From the NCBI RefSeq assembly GCF_900107305.1, contig NZ_FNPL01000020.1, positions 1 to 53,910 on the forward strand: a stretch of DNA of 53,910 nt. Reading direction: 5' to 3'. The notes beneath the pieces were generated by a model that worked only from the letters and a program-made list of their open reading frames with translations, did not search any database and was not told the DNA's origin. Every line of letters starts with the position of its first letter. Position 1 is the stretch's first letter. Below are positions 43,466-53,884 of this stretch, one piece after another. Both the position numbers and the translations under genes were made by a program. The DNA is from Thermoactinomyces sp. DSM 45892. Lineage in GTDB: Bacteria; Bacillota; Bacilli; Thermoactinomycetales; Thermoactinomycetaceae.

Positions 43466-44242
43466 ATGAACGAAGAGACACAACCACTTACCGAACATTT
43501 GACAGAACTACGGCGACGGATTATCTGGGTTTTGCTTACATTCCTTGCATCGCTGATTATAAGTTTTATTTATGCCACAGATCTATTCGAATTTATTAAA
43601 AATGATGCGATTGGTCAGCATGTGAAGGTTTATACGTTTAGCCCTAGTGATCCGTTGATGGTGTATGTACAGATTGCCATGATTTGTTCGATGATCTTTA
43701 CTTTACCTGTGGTTTTGTATCACATATGGCAGTTTGTAAAGCCAGGGTTACGCTCACATGAGCAAAAAAATGCAGGCTTTTATGTACCCGTGTCCTTTTT
43801 TCTGTTTTTGGGTGGACTTGCATTTGGGTACTATGTGGTCTTTCCGATGTTATATCAATTCATGGTCAACTTAGCTAAACAAATGAATGTAGTGGAGATG
43901 TATGGAATTTACCAGTACTTTGATTTTATGGTGAATGTCATTGTCCCACTGGCATTGTTGTTTGAACTACCTGTGGTAGTGCTGTTTTTAACCAGACTTA
44001 AGCTTATTACTCCGAGTCTGCTACACAAAATTCGCCGTGTTGCGTATTTTGCTATGGTGGTGATATCTACCCTAATTGCTCCGCCAACCATTATCGCCAA
44101 TCTGGTAATTGCAATCCCGTTGATTATTCTGTATGAAATAAGTGTTCTTATTTCGATATGGCAATATAAACGCTTAGAAGCGAAAGAGAAGAGTTGGGAA
44201 GGTGAAGAGATAAAGGAGGACGAAAGTGAGAGCAGTTCCTAA
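43466..44242 (+). CDS. tatC: Sec-independent translocase TatC
   Basis: Membrane receptor for twin-arginine signal peptides. 258 residues with six helices; conserved EHLTELRRRIIW opening, FSPSDPLMVYVQIA, and IWQFVKPGLRSHEQ. Acidic tail. GAAGGGAA before the ATG. In B. subtilis tatAy lies between rex and tatC; here the gap is only 34 bases and no TatA-like gene is seen on either side. Confidence 0.94.
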   Translation: MNEETQPLTEHLTELRRRIIWVLLTFLASLIISFIYATDLFEFIKNDAIGQHVKVYTFSPSDPLMVYVQIAMICSMIFTLPVVLYHIWQFVKPGLRSHEQKNAGFYVPVSFFLFLGGLAFGYYVVFPMLYQFMVNLAKQMNVVEMYGIYQYFDFMVNVIVPLALLFELPVVVLFLTRLKLITPSLLHKIRRVAYFAMVVISTLIAPPTIIANLVIAIPLIILYEISVLISIWQYKRLEAKEKSWEGEEIKEDESESSS

Positions 44243-44280
44243 TTTAAGGAATTTGCTCTTATTTTTTTCATCAAAAATGC

Positions 44281-44309
44281 TTGCAAAATTGTTTCAAACT
44301 TACTATCAT
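44281..44309 (+). promoter_or_regulatory. groESL promoter
   Basis: TTGCAA, 17 bases, TATCAT; transcription would begin just before or in the CIRCE element. An overlapping TATAAG at 44310 is an alternative -10. Confidence 0.65.
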
Positions 44310-44320
44310 TATAAGTGTTA

Positions 44321-44347
44321 TTAGCACTCGTTTATGGTGAGTGCTAA
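44321..44347 (+). promoter_or_regulatory. CIRCE operator (HrcA site)
   Basis: TTAGCACTC-N9-GAGTGCTAA, a perfect match to the CIRCE consensus. HrcA repression of groESL, relieved by heat, is expected. Confidence 0.97.
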
Positions 44348-44386
44348 TAACAGAAAAGGATCTATTTTGAAGGAGGTTATTTGCCC

Positions 44387-44671
44387 ATGATTAAACCATT
44401 AGGTGATCGTGTCGTGTTAGAAGCAGTAGCTCGTGAGGAAAAAACAGTGAGTGGTCTTGTCCTTCCTGAGTCTGCAAAAGAGAAGCCACAAGAGGGCCTC
44501 ATCGTAGCAGTAGGTTCTGGTCGTATTGATGAAAAAGGAAATCGTTTTCCACTCGAAGTAGGAGTAGGTAATACGGTTATTTTCTCTAAGTACGCTGGTA
44601 CCGAAGTGAAGTACGGTGAAAAAGAATACTTGATCCTCCGTGAAAGTGATATTCTTGCAATCGTTGATTAA
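44387..44671 (+). CDS. groES: Co-chaperonin GroES
   Basis: 10-kDa lid of the chaperonin. 94 residues with [12 protein letters not shown], the mobile loop [18 protein letters not shown], and a C-terminal [17 protein letters not shown]. The ATG at 44387 has AGGAGG ten bases upstream. First gene of the CIRCE-controlled operon. Confidence 0.97.
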   Translation: MIKPLGDRVVLEAVAREEKTVSGLVLPESAKEKPQEGLIVAVGSGRIDEKGNRFPLEVGVGNTVIFSKYAGTEVKYGEKEYLILRESDILAIVD

Positions 44672-44713
44672 TAGATTATAAAAGTAAGACTACTAAATTC
44701 TTTATTTACATAA

Positions 44714-46384
<1,671 letters not shown>

Positions 46385-46419
46385 TTCTGTTCCCCAGAGG
46401 AGCCTTAGCTTTACAAAGG

Positions 46420-46462
46420 AAGAAATCCCTTCTGAACCATGTTCAGGGGGGTTCTTTCTTTG
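46420..46462 (+). terminator. groEL terminator 1
   Basis: CTGAAC/GTTCAG plus CCC/GGG and AGAA/TTCT arms, followed by T-rich sequence. Confidence 0.65.
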
Positions 46463-46488
46463 TATTACGTTTACATAGGGAAATGAAA

Positions 46489-46521
46489 AAAACGAACTCT
46501 TACTCATTAGGGTTCGTTTTT
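46489..46521 (+). terminator. Terminator 2, target of intron relic
   Basis: AACGAAC pairs with GTTCGTT; AAAAA and TTTTT flank it. The intron relic begins six bases further on. Confidence 0.8.
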
Positions 46522-46526
46522 CATAC

Positions 46527-46630
46527 GTGCGCCCGGCATGGGCGTCCACCGTGAGGTGGAATCTGAAGGAAGCCGGCGGCAAACCTCCGGTCTGAGGAAC
46601 ATGAATCTCATATAAGCCTATGGAGTAACC
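46527..46630 (+). mobile_element. Group II intron 5' fragment
   Basis: GTGCGCCCGGCATGGGCG is the typical 5' end of many bacterial group II introns; GAGGTGGAATC, AAGCCGGCGGCAAACC, CCGGTCTGAGGAAC and CATATAAGCC continue the domain I consensus. The remainder (intron-encoded protein, domains V and VI) is absent: a minus-strand gene ends at 46647. Because it stands just behind a terminator stem, a class C type insertion is likely. Confidence 0.75.
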
Positions 46631-46646
46631 CCTCCTACTCTATTGG

Positions 46647-47261
46647 TTAGTGGTTGATATAACGTTCAAACACATGTCCGAAGTCTTTTGGATGGAATTG
46701 TTTGATTGTATCTTGAAGCCAAGTAAATGACCATTGATTAATCTGTTTAAACTGGTCGACTATGTCGTTTTCTGTGCTGCGAATGGTGCTAACAGTGCTA
46801 GAAGCTACTTCTAGACTCTGTTTAGCATGGTTCAAAGAGAGATCGTTGTCATACGAGATTTCAGCGATTTTCAGCAGAGCCTTATAGAGATCTTTTACTT
46901 CTTCGATATGTTTTTTGTGAATATCGATCGAGTATTGTGCGCTTCCCATAGTAAACTTAATCTCTACGTCGAGGTCTACTGTTCCAGCTGTTTCTAAAGA
47001 GATATTTGAAATTTTAAAAGCATAATAGTCGTATCGACGAAGAGTGCGTTTCTTACTAACTGCACTAGTACCATCAAGGTGAATAAGTGCCTTATTCGTA
47101 AAGCAATATTCGTCCGACTTCGACTTAATCAGAAAATAGATTTTCTCGCCGTCTTCATGCATGACATAATCATCGGAGTCCACTTTGTCGTAGTCTTTTG
47201 GCTGGATAACAGTACCCACATCACTAAGACCTAACATATCAGCTGCTATTTTTCCGAACAT
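46647..47261 (-). CDS. PH-domain protein (YvbH-like)
   Basis: 204 residues, cytoplasmic. The first 115 residues have the strand pattern of a bacterial PH domain (EDGEKIYFLIKSKSDEYCFT, YDYYAFKISNISLETAG, VDLDVEIKFTMGSAQYSID); the remainder is helical, like the YvbH extension that promotes oligomerisation. GAGAGG nine bases before the ATG. Monocistronic. Role unknown. Confidence 0.75.
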   Translation of the reverse strand: MFGKIAADMLGLSDVGTVIQPKDYDKVDSDDYVMHEDGEKIYFLIKSKSDEYCFTNKALIHLDGTSAVSKKRTLRRYDYYAFKISNISLETAGTVDLDVEIKFTMGSAQYSIDIHKKHIEEVKDLYKALLKIAEISYDNDLSLNHAKQSLEVASSTVSTIRSTENDIVDQFKQINQWSFTWLQDTIKQFHPKDFGHVFERYINH

Positions 47262-47484
47262 ATTTACTCAACCTCTCCATGAATTGTTTATTCTGATCTT
47301 CTCTTCCCCTATTAGGATCACAATAAACTAAATCCAATATAGGACAAACTACCTACATTTTCGTAAATTTTTCATCTGTGCAACATTGCTGAATTGGCTC
47401 ACGAAATCTATCTTCAGTCAACAACGTTTCTCTAGACTAAGACGGTTTTCATTCATTAAGATGAAAAAGGAGTGAAGGGAGAGG

Positions 47485-48396
47485 ATGAGGGAGATGCAAG
47501 AAGCGCAGAAGGGGGCATGGCTAAGTATTGGAGCCTATCTCTTACTAGCTATAGCGAAATTAGTGGTTGGGTTTTGGGCCCATTCTGAAGCGGTGTCTGC
47601 TGATGGATTAAATAATGTGACGGATATTTTGCTGTCGGTTGCAATCTTGGTCGGATTAAAAGTCTCGCTGCAACCAGCTGACGAAGACCATCATTACGGC
47701 CATAAAAAAGCAGAAACAGTAGCTACCCTTGTTGCAGCATCTTTCATGGTATTGGTGGGGTTGGAAGTATGGATTCGTGCGGTTACGGCGATCGGAGCCC
47801 CTGAAACCCTTTCGATTCATCCTGTCGCTTTGTGGATTTCGATTCTCTCCGCGTTCGTGATGCTACTGGTGTCATTTTATAATTCGAGATTAAGTAAGAA
47901 AACGGGAAGCAAGGCGTTAGCTGCAGCCGCAAAGGATAATCGATCTGATGCGTGGGTAAGTATGGGGGCTGTGGTAGGGATTGTGGGAACGTGGATTGGA
48001 TATTCGTGGCTTGATGCGGTTTCTGCGGTTGTAATCGGATTTCTCATTATCAGAACAGGTTGGGAAGTAGCAAAGCCAGCCATTCTCTGCTTGACGGATG
48101 GAGTAGATCAATCGTCACTTCAAGGAATAATGGACGAAGTGAGCCGAATTGATCAAGTGCAAAAGGTGATCCATTTCCGTGCTAGGTCGCATGGATCTTG
48201 TTATCATATTGAAGTGACGATTGGAGTAGATCCTCATTTATCCGTTTTGAAAAGCCATGAAGTAACGGAAAAAGTGGAAGAACAACTTTTAAAAAATACA
48301 CAGATCGAGTATGTACATGTACATGTAGAGCCGGTGGAATGGGTAGATATTCATTCAGATACAAAAGAAGGTTCGATGCTACGTTATCATGTATGA
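47485..48396 (+). CDS. CDF-family cation efflux transporter
   Basis: 303 residues with about six transmembrane helices and a cytoplasmic ZT-dimer domain. Metal-site signature SADGLNNVTDILLSV in helix 2, HHYGHKKAE loop after helix 2, and DNRSDAWVSMGA in helix 5. The N-rather-than-H first site residue (DGLNN) resembles manganese exporters such as MneP more than zinc exporters; this is an inference. Start at 47485 or 47494: GAGAGG suits the second, AAGGAG the first. Confidence 0.87.
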   Translation: MREMQEAQKGAWLSIGAYLLLAIAKLVVGFWAHSEAVSADGLNNVTDILLSVAILVGLKVSLQPADEDHHYGHKKAETVATLVAASFMVLVGLEVWIRAVTAIGAPETLSIHPVALWISILSAFVMLLVSFYNSRLSKKTGSKALAAAAKDNRSDAWVSMGAVVGIVGTWIGYSWLDAVSAVVIGFLIIRTGWEVAKPAILCLTDGVDQSSLQGIMDEVSRIDQVQKVIHFRARSHGSCYHIEVTIGVDPHLSVLKSHEVTEKVEEQLLKNTQIEYVHVHVEPVEWVDIHSDTKEGSMLRYHV

Positions 48397-48466
48397 CGAT
48401 ATAAAATTTAGGAAAATCTATGGAAGCAAGAGAGGATTATGGAAATTTCCGATTTTGCTACCCTTA

Positions 48467-48495
48467 TTGACCATTACCGGAACGCTTGGTAAGAT
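48467..48495 (+). promoter_or_regulatory. Promoter of guaA leader
   Basis: TTGACC, 17 bases, TAAGAT, ending 15 bases before the riboswitch helix P1. Confidence 0.7.
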
Positions 48496-48510
48496 AAGTC
48501 GAGGTAGACG

Positions 48511-48580
48511 TAACGTATATTTTCAGGAATATGGCCTGATAGTCTCTACCCAGCTACCGTAAATAGCTGGACTACGTGTT
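48511..48580 (+). ncRNA. Guanine-type purine riboswitch
   Basis: The consensus is intact: ACGTATA, GGAATATGGCCTGA, GTCTCTACCCAGCTACCGTA, AATAGCTGGACTACG. The discriminating base before TACG is C (GACTACG), as in guanine/hypoxanthine sensors rather than adenine ones. It governs guaA and probably the permease behind it. Confidence 0.95.
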
Positions 48581-48614
48581 ATGAGGTCACCGGGATGCTC
48601 TTTTTCACTTCTTC

Positions 48615-48657
48615 ATAAAATCATTTGATTGTCGCATGGTTAATCAAGGGATTTTAT
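48615..48657 (+). other. Second leader hairpin
   Basis: ATAAAATC (48615) pairs with GATTTTAT (48650) and inside it TTGATT pairs with AATCAA. It lies between aptamer and terminator and could be part of an antiterminator or a separate control element. Confidence 0.55.
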
Positions 48658-48672
48658 GAGGAATACGAGGGG

Positions 48673-48719
48673 ACCGGGGTACTTATATCGCGTAGGCGGT
48701 AGGGGTGCCCTGGTTTTTG
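48673..48719 (+). terminator. Leader terminator of the guaA riboswitch
   Basis: ACCGGGGTAC pairs with GTGCCCTGGT over ten positions, followed by five T. It lies 40 bases before guaA, as expected for transcription attenuation. Confidence 0.75.
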
Positions 48720-48761
48720 TTTATACATATATTTTTCTATTAGTAGAGAGGGATGGAAAAG

Positions 48762-50300
48762 ATGGACAAATCCATCGAACGTGTAGTTGTACTTGATTTT
48801 GGGGGTCAATATAATCAATTAATTGCTCGACGCATTCGTGATTTAGGAGTATATAGTGAGCTTGTTTCACATAAAATCACAGCTGAAGAATTAAAGGAGT
48901 TGACTCCTAAAGGGATTGTTTTCTCTGGAGGCCCAAATAGTGTATATGAGGATAATGCGCCTAAGTGTGATCCTGCTATCTTTGAACTAGGAATTCCGAT
49001 CTTTGGGATTTGTTATGGGATGCAGATGATTAGTAACCACTTTGGAGCAAATGTAGATCGTGCACATAAACGTGAATACGGAAAAGCAGAGATAGAAGTG
49101 GTATCAGATAGCGCTTTATACCGTGAATTGGAAGCGAAGCAAACGGTATGGATGAGTCATAGTGATGTGGTACTTACGCCGCCAGCTGGATTTGTAGTCG
49201 ATGCTAAAACGGAATCAGCGCCCGTTGCGGCTATGAGTGATCCTGAGAGGAAAGTGTATGCCGTTCAGTTCCATCCCGAAGTGCGCCATTCTATCTATGG
49301 AACCGAGATGATCCGTAACTTCTTGTTTGAAGTTTGCGGTTGTACTGGAAATTGGTCGATGGAAACATTTATTGAAGATACAATCCAGGATATTCGCCAG
49401 ACAGTCGGAGATAAGAAAGTATTGTGTGCGCTCAGTGGAGGAGTTGACTCTTCTGTAGTGGCAGCATTAATCCATCGAGCGATTGGGGATCAACTAACCT
49501 GTATGTTTGTGGATCATGGTCTGTTGCGAAAAGGTGAAGCAGAAGGCGTGATGAAGACCTTTGGTGAGCACTTCCAAATGAACTTGGTGAAAATCGATGC
49601 AAGAGAGCGATTCTTATCCAAGCTCAAAGGGGTAACAGATCCAGAAGAGAAGCGAAAAATCATCGGCAATGAATTTATCCGTGTCTTTGAGGAAGAATCG
49701 GCCAAGATTGGTTTACATGAGTTTTTAGGACAAGGCACTCTATATACCGATATTGTAGAGTCAGGTACGGATACGGCTCATACGATTAAGTCACATCATA
49801 ACGTGGGTGGTCTTCCGGAAGATATGACCATGCAACTAATCGAGCCGTTAGACACACTTTTTAAAGACGAAGTTCGCAAAGTTGGCGAAGAGTTAGGACT
49901 CTCAGCTGAGATTGTTTGGAGACAGCCATTCCCGGGTCCGGGTCTTGGGATTCGTGTCATTGGAGAAGTAACAGAAGCAAAGCTTACGATTGTGAGAGAA
50001 TCGGATGAAATTTTACGTAATGAAATTGCGAAAGCTGGCTTAGATCGTGAAATTTGGCAGTATTTCACCGCTCTTCCTGATTTTCGTAGTGTAGGTGTTA
50101 TGGGTGATGTCCGTACCTATGCCTACACAGTCGGGATCCGTGCTGTTACCTCGATTGATGGGATGACGGCAGACTGGGCAAGGATTCCCTACGATATCCT
50201 AGAGAAAATTAGTACTCGCATTGTAAATGAAGTGGATGGGGTGAACCGTGTTGTTTATGATATCACTTCAAAACCGCCGTCTACCATTGAGTGGGAATAG
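48762..50300 (+). CDS. guaA: GMP synthase (glutamine-hydrolysing)
   Basis: Converts XMP to GMP. Class I glutamine amidotransferase domain ([26 protein letters not shown] with the catalytic Cys), ATP pyrophosphatase ([15 protein letters not shown]) and C-terminal dimer domain ending KPPSTIEWE. 512 residues. The start at 48762 lies ten bases after AGAGAGGG; the ATG at 48753 directly follows the site. Followed after 63 bases by the purine permease. Confidence 0.97.
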   Translation: MDKSIERVVVLDFGGQYNQLIARRIRDLGVYSELVSHKITAEELKELTPKGIVFSGGPNSVYEDNAPKCDPAIFELGIPIFGICYGMQMISNHFGANVDRAHKREYGKAEIEVVSDSALYRELEAKQTVWMSHSDVVLTPPAGFVVDAKTESAPVAAMSDPERKVYAVQFHPEVRHSIYGTEMIRNFLFEVCGCTGNWSMETFIEDTIQDIRQTVGDKKVLCALSGGVDSSVVAALIHRAIGDQLTCMFVDHGLLRKGEAEGVMKTFGEHFQMNLVKIDARERFLSKLKGVTDPEEKRKIIGNEFIRVFEEESAKIGLHEFLGQGTLYTDIVESGTDTAHTIKSHHNVGGLPEDMTMQLIEPLDTLFKDEVRKVGEELGLSAEIVWRQPFPGPGLGIRVIGEVTEAKLTIVRESDEILRNEIAKAGLDREIWQYFTALPDFRSVGVMGDVRTYAYTVGIRAVTSIDGMTADWARIPYDILEKISTRIVNEVDGVNRVVYDITSKPPSTIEWE

Positions 50301-50363
50301 TAAAGAAGCTTCGTTGACAGCGAGAGGATAAAAGAGGTTCGACAAGAGCAGGAGGAAGACGCA

Positions 50364-51698
50364 ATGGAAGCGGCGAAAGTCAAACGTTCCTTTATCGCCA
50401 AATATTTTCAGTTTGATAAAGTTGGGACGAGTGTACGTACAGAAGTTTTAGCAGGGATTACTACCTTCTTTGCGATGGCTTATATCTTATTGGTAAATCC
50501 GGACATGTTATCCAAAACAGGGATGGACTTTGGAGCAGTGTTTGTGGCCACAGCGGTTGCATCTGCACTGGGGACACTTTTGATGGGGATGATTGCAAAC
50601 TACCCTTTGGCATTGGCACCGGGTATGGGATTAAATGCATACTTTACATTTACCATTTGTTTAGGGATGAAGATCCCTTGGCAGACGGCTTTGGGTGCGG
50701 TATTTATCTCGGGGGTTGTGTTTCTGCTCTTAACCGTAACAAAGGTACGTGAGATGATTATTAACTCCATACCACCAAGCTTAAAGTTTGCTGTATCAGC
50801 TGGGATTGGGCTGTTTGTTTCTTTTATTGGATTAAAAGAATCTGGAATCGTTGTAGCGAATCCAGCCACCTTCGTTGGTTTAAATGCTAAGTTGGCAAGT
50901 GACCCCATGATCTTGCTAACCCTGTTTGGTCTCATTGTCACGATTATCTTGATGGTCCGTAGTGTGAAAGGCGCTATTTTTATTGGAATGATGTCCACGG
51001 CTATAGTAGGAATCATCACCAATCAAGTGAAAGCACCGACTGCCTTTTTCTCATTACCTCCAAGTATCGAGCCTACCTTCTTCAAGATGGATATTGCGGC
51101 AGCGATGGATGTGGGGATTTTTACGATTATCTTTGCATTCCTGTTTGTGGATCTCTTTGATAATGCGGGTACGTTAGTTGGAGTGGCAAATCAAGCTGGA
51201 TTTTTAAAAGATAACAAGCTTCCTCGTGCGGGACATGTACTTACTACGGATTCGATTGCGGCTATGGCGGGGGCATCCTTAGGGACCTCCACTGTTACCT
51301 CTTATGTTGAATCAAGTGCTGGTGTTGCAACAGGTGGCCGAACTGGTTTTACTTCTGTCGTTACTGCTTTTTGTTTCCTAGCATCTTTATTCTTCTTCCC
51401 GATCGTAAAATCGTTGGCATCTGTTCCAGCGATTACGGCTCCGGCGCTTATTATCGTAGGCGTGCTCATGGCCTCTTCCTTAAAAGATATTAACTGGAGC
51501 GAATTGAGTGACTCCATTCCGGCATTTTTTACGATTATCATGATGCCCTTAACCTTTAGTATTGCTACAGGAATTGCATTAGGCTTTGTCCTATACCCGA
51601 TTACCAAGTTGGTTGCAGGAGAAGGCAAAAAAGTTCATTGGATCATGTATGTATTAGCGGTGGTGTTCGTTGTCCGTTTTATGTATCTGAATGAATAG
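50364..51698 (+). CDS. pbuG: Hypoxanthine/guanine permease, PbuG type
   Basis: AzgA-type NCS2 permease, 444 residues with 12-14 hydrophobic segments. Family signature TEVLAGITTFFAMAYILLVN; ALAPGMGLNAYFTF and ESSAGVATGGRTGFTSVV line the substrate site. AGGAGGAAG before the ATG. Since it follows guaA behind a guanine riboswitch, both synthesis and uptake are shut off together by guanine. The order guaA-pbuG is that of B. subtilis. Confidence 0.92.
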   Translation: MEAAKVKRSFIAKYFQFDKVGTSVRTEVLAGITTFFAMAYILLVNPDMLSKTGMDFGAVFVATAVASALGTLLMGMIANYPLALAPGMGLNAYFTFTICLGMKIPWQTALGAVFISGVVFLLLTVTKVREMIINSIPPSLKFAVSAGIGLFVSFIGLKESGIVVANPATFVGLNAKLASDPMILLTLFGLIVTIILMVRSVKGAIFIGMMSTAIVGIITNQVKAPTAFFSLPPSIEPTFFKMDIAAAMDVGIFTIIFAFLFVDLFDNAGTLVGVANQAGFLKDNKLPRAGHVLTTDSIAAMAGASLGTSTVTSYVESSAGVATGGRTGFTSVVTAFCFLASLFFFPIVKSLASVPAITAPALIIVGVLMASSLKDINWSELSDSIPAFFTIIMMPLTFSIATGIALGFVLYPITKLVAGEGKKVHWIMYVLAVVFVVRFMYLNE

Positions 51699-51731
51699 GA
51701 TTGAGACATTCGATTTTTTAGATAGAGGAAG

Positions 51732-51771
51732 AGAGTTCTGTTATGTGTGTTATGTGACAGAACTCTTTTTA
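51732..51771 (+). terminator. Terminator after pbuG
   Basis: AGAGTTCTGT pairs with ACAGAACTCT, then five T. Confidence 0.9.
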
Positions 51772-51818
51772 TGTATAATTATCTTTAATTTCCATGATGA
51801 TAAGGAGGATTTTCGAGT

Positions 51819-52382
51819 ATGTTTTATATGAAAATGAATGAACATATGACGCTCAAGCAGTTAGATTTGCGTGAAGAGGAGGTTTTATTCCGATTGGTAG
51901 ATCGAAATCGATCTCATTTGCGTAATTGGGTACCGTGGGTGGATGGTACAAAGTCTATTGAAGATACACGTAATTTTCTCGCGTTTTGTGAAAGCCAATA
52001 TAAGCACGCCAAATTGATTAATGCAGGCATTTGGTATCAGGACGAATTGGTAGGGTGTATTGGCTATAATGAAGTAAATCAGCATAATCGTTTTGCCAAG
52101 ATCGGGTATTGGTTGAGCGAAGATATGCAAGGAAGAGGAATTATGAGGCTCGCATGTGCAGAGATGGTTCGGTATGGATTTCAAGAGATGGGCCTCAATC
52201 GGATTGAGATTCGCGTGGCTAAGAGTAATCATAGAAGTAAAGCGATTCCACAAAAATTAGGGTTTGTGCAAGAGGGGATGATTCGGCAAGCAGAGTGGCT
52301 GTATGATCATTATGTAGACCATCTTGTGTTTGGATTGTTGCGAGAAGAGTATGAGAAAAATGAAAATCTAGTATTGAAATGA
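51819..52382 (+). CDS. GNAT acetyltransferase, RimL/YdaF type
   Basis: 187-residue acetyltransferase close to YdaF of Bacillus. Opening region LRNWVPWVDGTKSIEDTRNF, core YWLSEDMQGRGIMRLACAEM with the acetyl-CoA loop, RIEIRVAKSNHRSKAIPQKL and GMIRQAEWLYDHYVDHLVF at the end. AAGGAGG ten bases before the ATG. Substrate unknown; relatives acetylate ribosomal proteins. Confidence 0.9.
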   Translation: MFYMKMNEHMTLKQLDLREEEVLFRLVDRNRSHLRNWVPWVDGTKSIEDTRNFLAFCESQYKHAKLINAGIWYQDELVGCIGYNEVNQHNRFAKIGYWLSEDMQGRGIMRLACAEMVRYGFQEMGLNRIEIRVAKSNHRSKAIPQKLGFVQEGMIRQAEWLYDHYVDHLVFGLLREEYEKNENLVLK

Positions 52383-52420
52383 GACAAGTAGTAGATTCTA
52401 CCTCGTAAGGGGGAGTCTTG

Positions 52421-53560
52421 ATGAATCGACATATTCATATGCGGATGATAGTGGTGTGGATTGGTGTGGTCTCTTTAGGTGTTGGAATGTATGTCAGCAA
52501 GGTAGAATCAAACGCGGCTACATACATCCACCTAGCCTCTTCTTATTCAGATGATGTAGTTGGAATTCGCCAATTAATTCATAAAAGAGAACAGGTTCTA
52601 CGAGAAGGAACATGGATAGATTGGACGGACTGGATTTCCCCATCCTCGCAAAGTTATTTTCAAGAGCAGAAGAGATGGTTTGATGATGCAATTTGTTACT
52701 TGGATCGAGGTAGTTATCGGCTACAGCTTGATAAAGTGGAAACGACGACATTAGGAACGGTTGCATACCTAAAACAGAGTTATATGCATCATGGGAAGCA
52801 AGTGAAGAACCAGTATTCGCTCATAGTTAAGTATGATCCACAGAAGAGGCATTGGGTAGAAGTAGAGCAGCCATTTTATCAAAAGAAAACGACATGGGGT
52901 ACATTGAAAGTAGAACGTTCTGATTTACTCCGTAAGGAACATGTCTACCAGGATGCGATCGATAAGGGAAGAGCCTACTTTCAGCAAAAGCTTGATTGGA
53001 CTCCAAAGCCGATTGAAATCAAGATCTTTCAACGTGCGGATCACTTAGCCCAATCTGTAAAGCCTTCGCTTCCAAATTGGGTTGGGGGATGGAATGAGGC
53101 GAATCAGGCGATTAAGCTAGTTTCCGAGGCTAATACGTCCTCTGAATGGGAGAAATCAGGTATCGTTCATGAGTTAACACATCAAGTTATCAGTGATTTA
53201 ACCCATGACAACGCGGCTTATTGGCTTCAAGAAGGGGCGGCTATGTATTATGAGGAGTTATTGTTTCCTGCATCATCAATCAAGATGAGGTCAGAGAAGA
53301 TATGGAGCCGTGCACAGCTTGAAAAGATGAATTTAGAAAATCTATCTAATCAAGATGCTGTTCGCTTTTATGTGTCATGCCGTGAGCAATATCGTCAATT
53401 GTTGAAGGATATTGGAGAGGGTGGAATGAGATATTTCTTTGAAGAAATAAGGAAATATAGCCGGATGGACGTAGATAGTAGCGAGAAGATACAAGTGTGT
53501 AACCAGCGTACGAATCGATCATTACAAAAAGTGTTTACCATTTTTAAAAAAAGGTATTGA
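52421..53560 (+). CDS. Membrane-anchored metallopeptidase, MA family
   Basis: 379-residue protein with one N-terminal helix (about residues 9-25) that anchors it outside the cell. The zinc site is the gluzincin motif HELTH in SGIVHELTHQVIS, and the third ligand lies in WLQEGAAMYYEE. The N-terminal half is a beta-rich region. AAGGGGGAG before the ATG of 52421. The stop codon overlaps the -35 of the rrn promoter P1. Substrate unknown. Confidence 0.85.
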   Translation: MNRHIHMRMIVVWIGVVSLGVGMYVSKVESNAATYIHLASSYSDDVVGIRQLIHKREQVLREGTWIDWTDWISPSSQSYFQEQKRWFDDAICYLDRGSYRLQLDKVETTTLGTVAYLKQSYMHHGKQVKNQYSLIVKYDPQKRHWVEVEQPFYQKKTTWGTLKVERSDLLRKEHVYQDAIDKGRAYFQQKLDWTPKPIEIKIFQRADHLAQSVKPSLPNWVGGWNEANQAIKLVSEANTSSEWEKSGIVHELTHQVISDLTHDNAAYWLQEGAAMYYEELLFPASSIKMRSEKIWSRAQLEKMNLENLSNQDAVRFYVSCREQYRQLLKDIGEGGMRYFFEEIRKYSRMDVDSSEKIQVCNQRTNRSLQKVFTIFKKRY

Positions 53561-53586
53561 CCAAGCTATTTAGACCGTGTTATATT
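53557..53586 (+). promoter_or_regulatory. rrn promoter P1
   Basis: TTGACC, 18 bases, TATATT. Its -35 includes the TGA stop of the preceding gene. GTCGCTGA follows the -10. Confidence 0.75.
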
Positions 53587-53663
53587 AATCAACGTCGCTG
53601 ATGAAGCGCATGGAAATACACACAACAAAAACTTAGATGACTTGAAAAAACAATAAAAAATTG

Positions 53664-53693
53664 TTGACAATGAGTTTAAGATTATGGTAGAAT
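53664..53693 (+). promoter_or_regulatory. rrn promoter P2
   Basis: TTGACA, 18 bases, TAGAAT, again followed by GTCGCTGA. Tandem rrn promoters are usual in Bacillales. Confidence 0.85.
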
Positions 53694-53740
53694 AAATTTT
53701 GTCGCTGAAAGATAACGACGAGGTTTTAAAAGAAGAAATG

Positions 53741-53757
53741 TGTTCCTTGAAAACTAA
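53741..53757 (+). promoter_or_regulatory. boxA-like antitermination signal
   Basis: TGTTCCTTGAAAACTAA resembles the rrn boxA of Bacillus (TGTTCTTTGAAAACTA), bound by NusB-S10 in other species. Confidence 0.75.
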
Positions 53758-53813
53758 AGAGTGAATGAACCAAGACCTGTTAATTACTTTAAATCGAGCT
53801 AATTAAACTCGGA

Positions 53814-53883
53814 AGTTCGAACGGCTGTGCCGTCGAACTAAGAGAATGCTAAGCGCGCGGATAACGCGTACTAAACATTCTCT
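53814..53883 (+). other. rRNA leader hairpins
   Basis: AGTTCGA...TCGAACT (53814-53839) and AGAGAATG / CATTCTCT (53841-53883). The second ends just before the 16S start and may be part of the processing stalk. Confidence 0.55.
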
Positions 53884-53884
53884 T

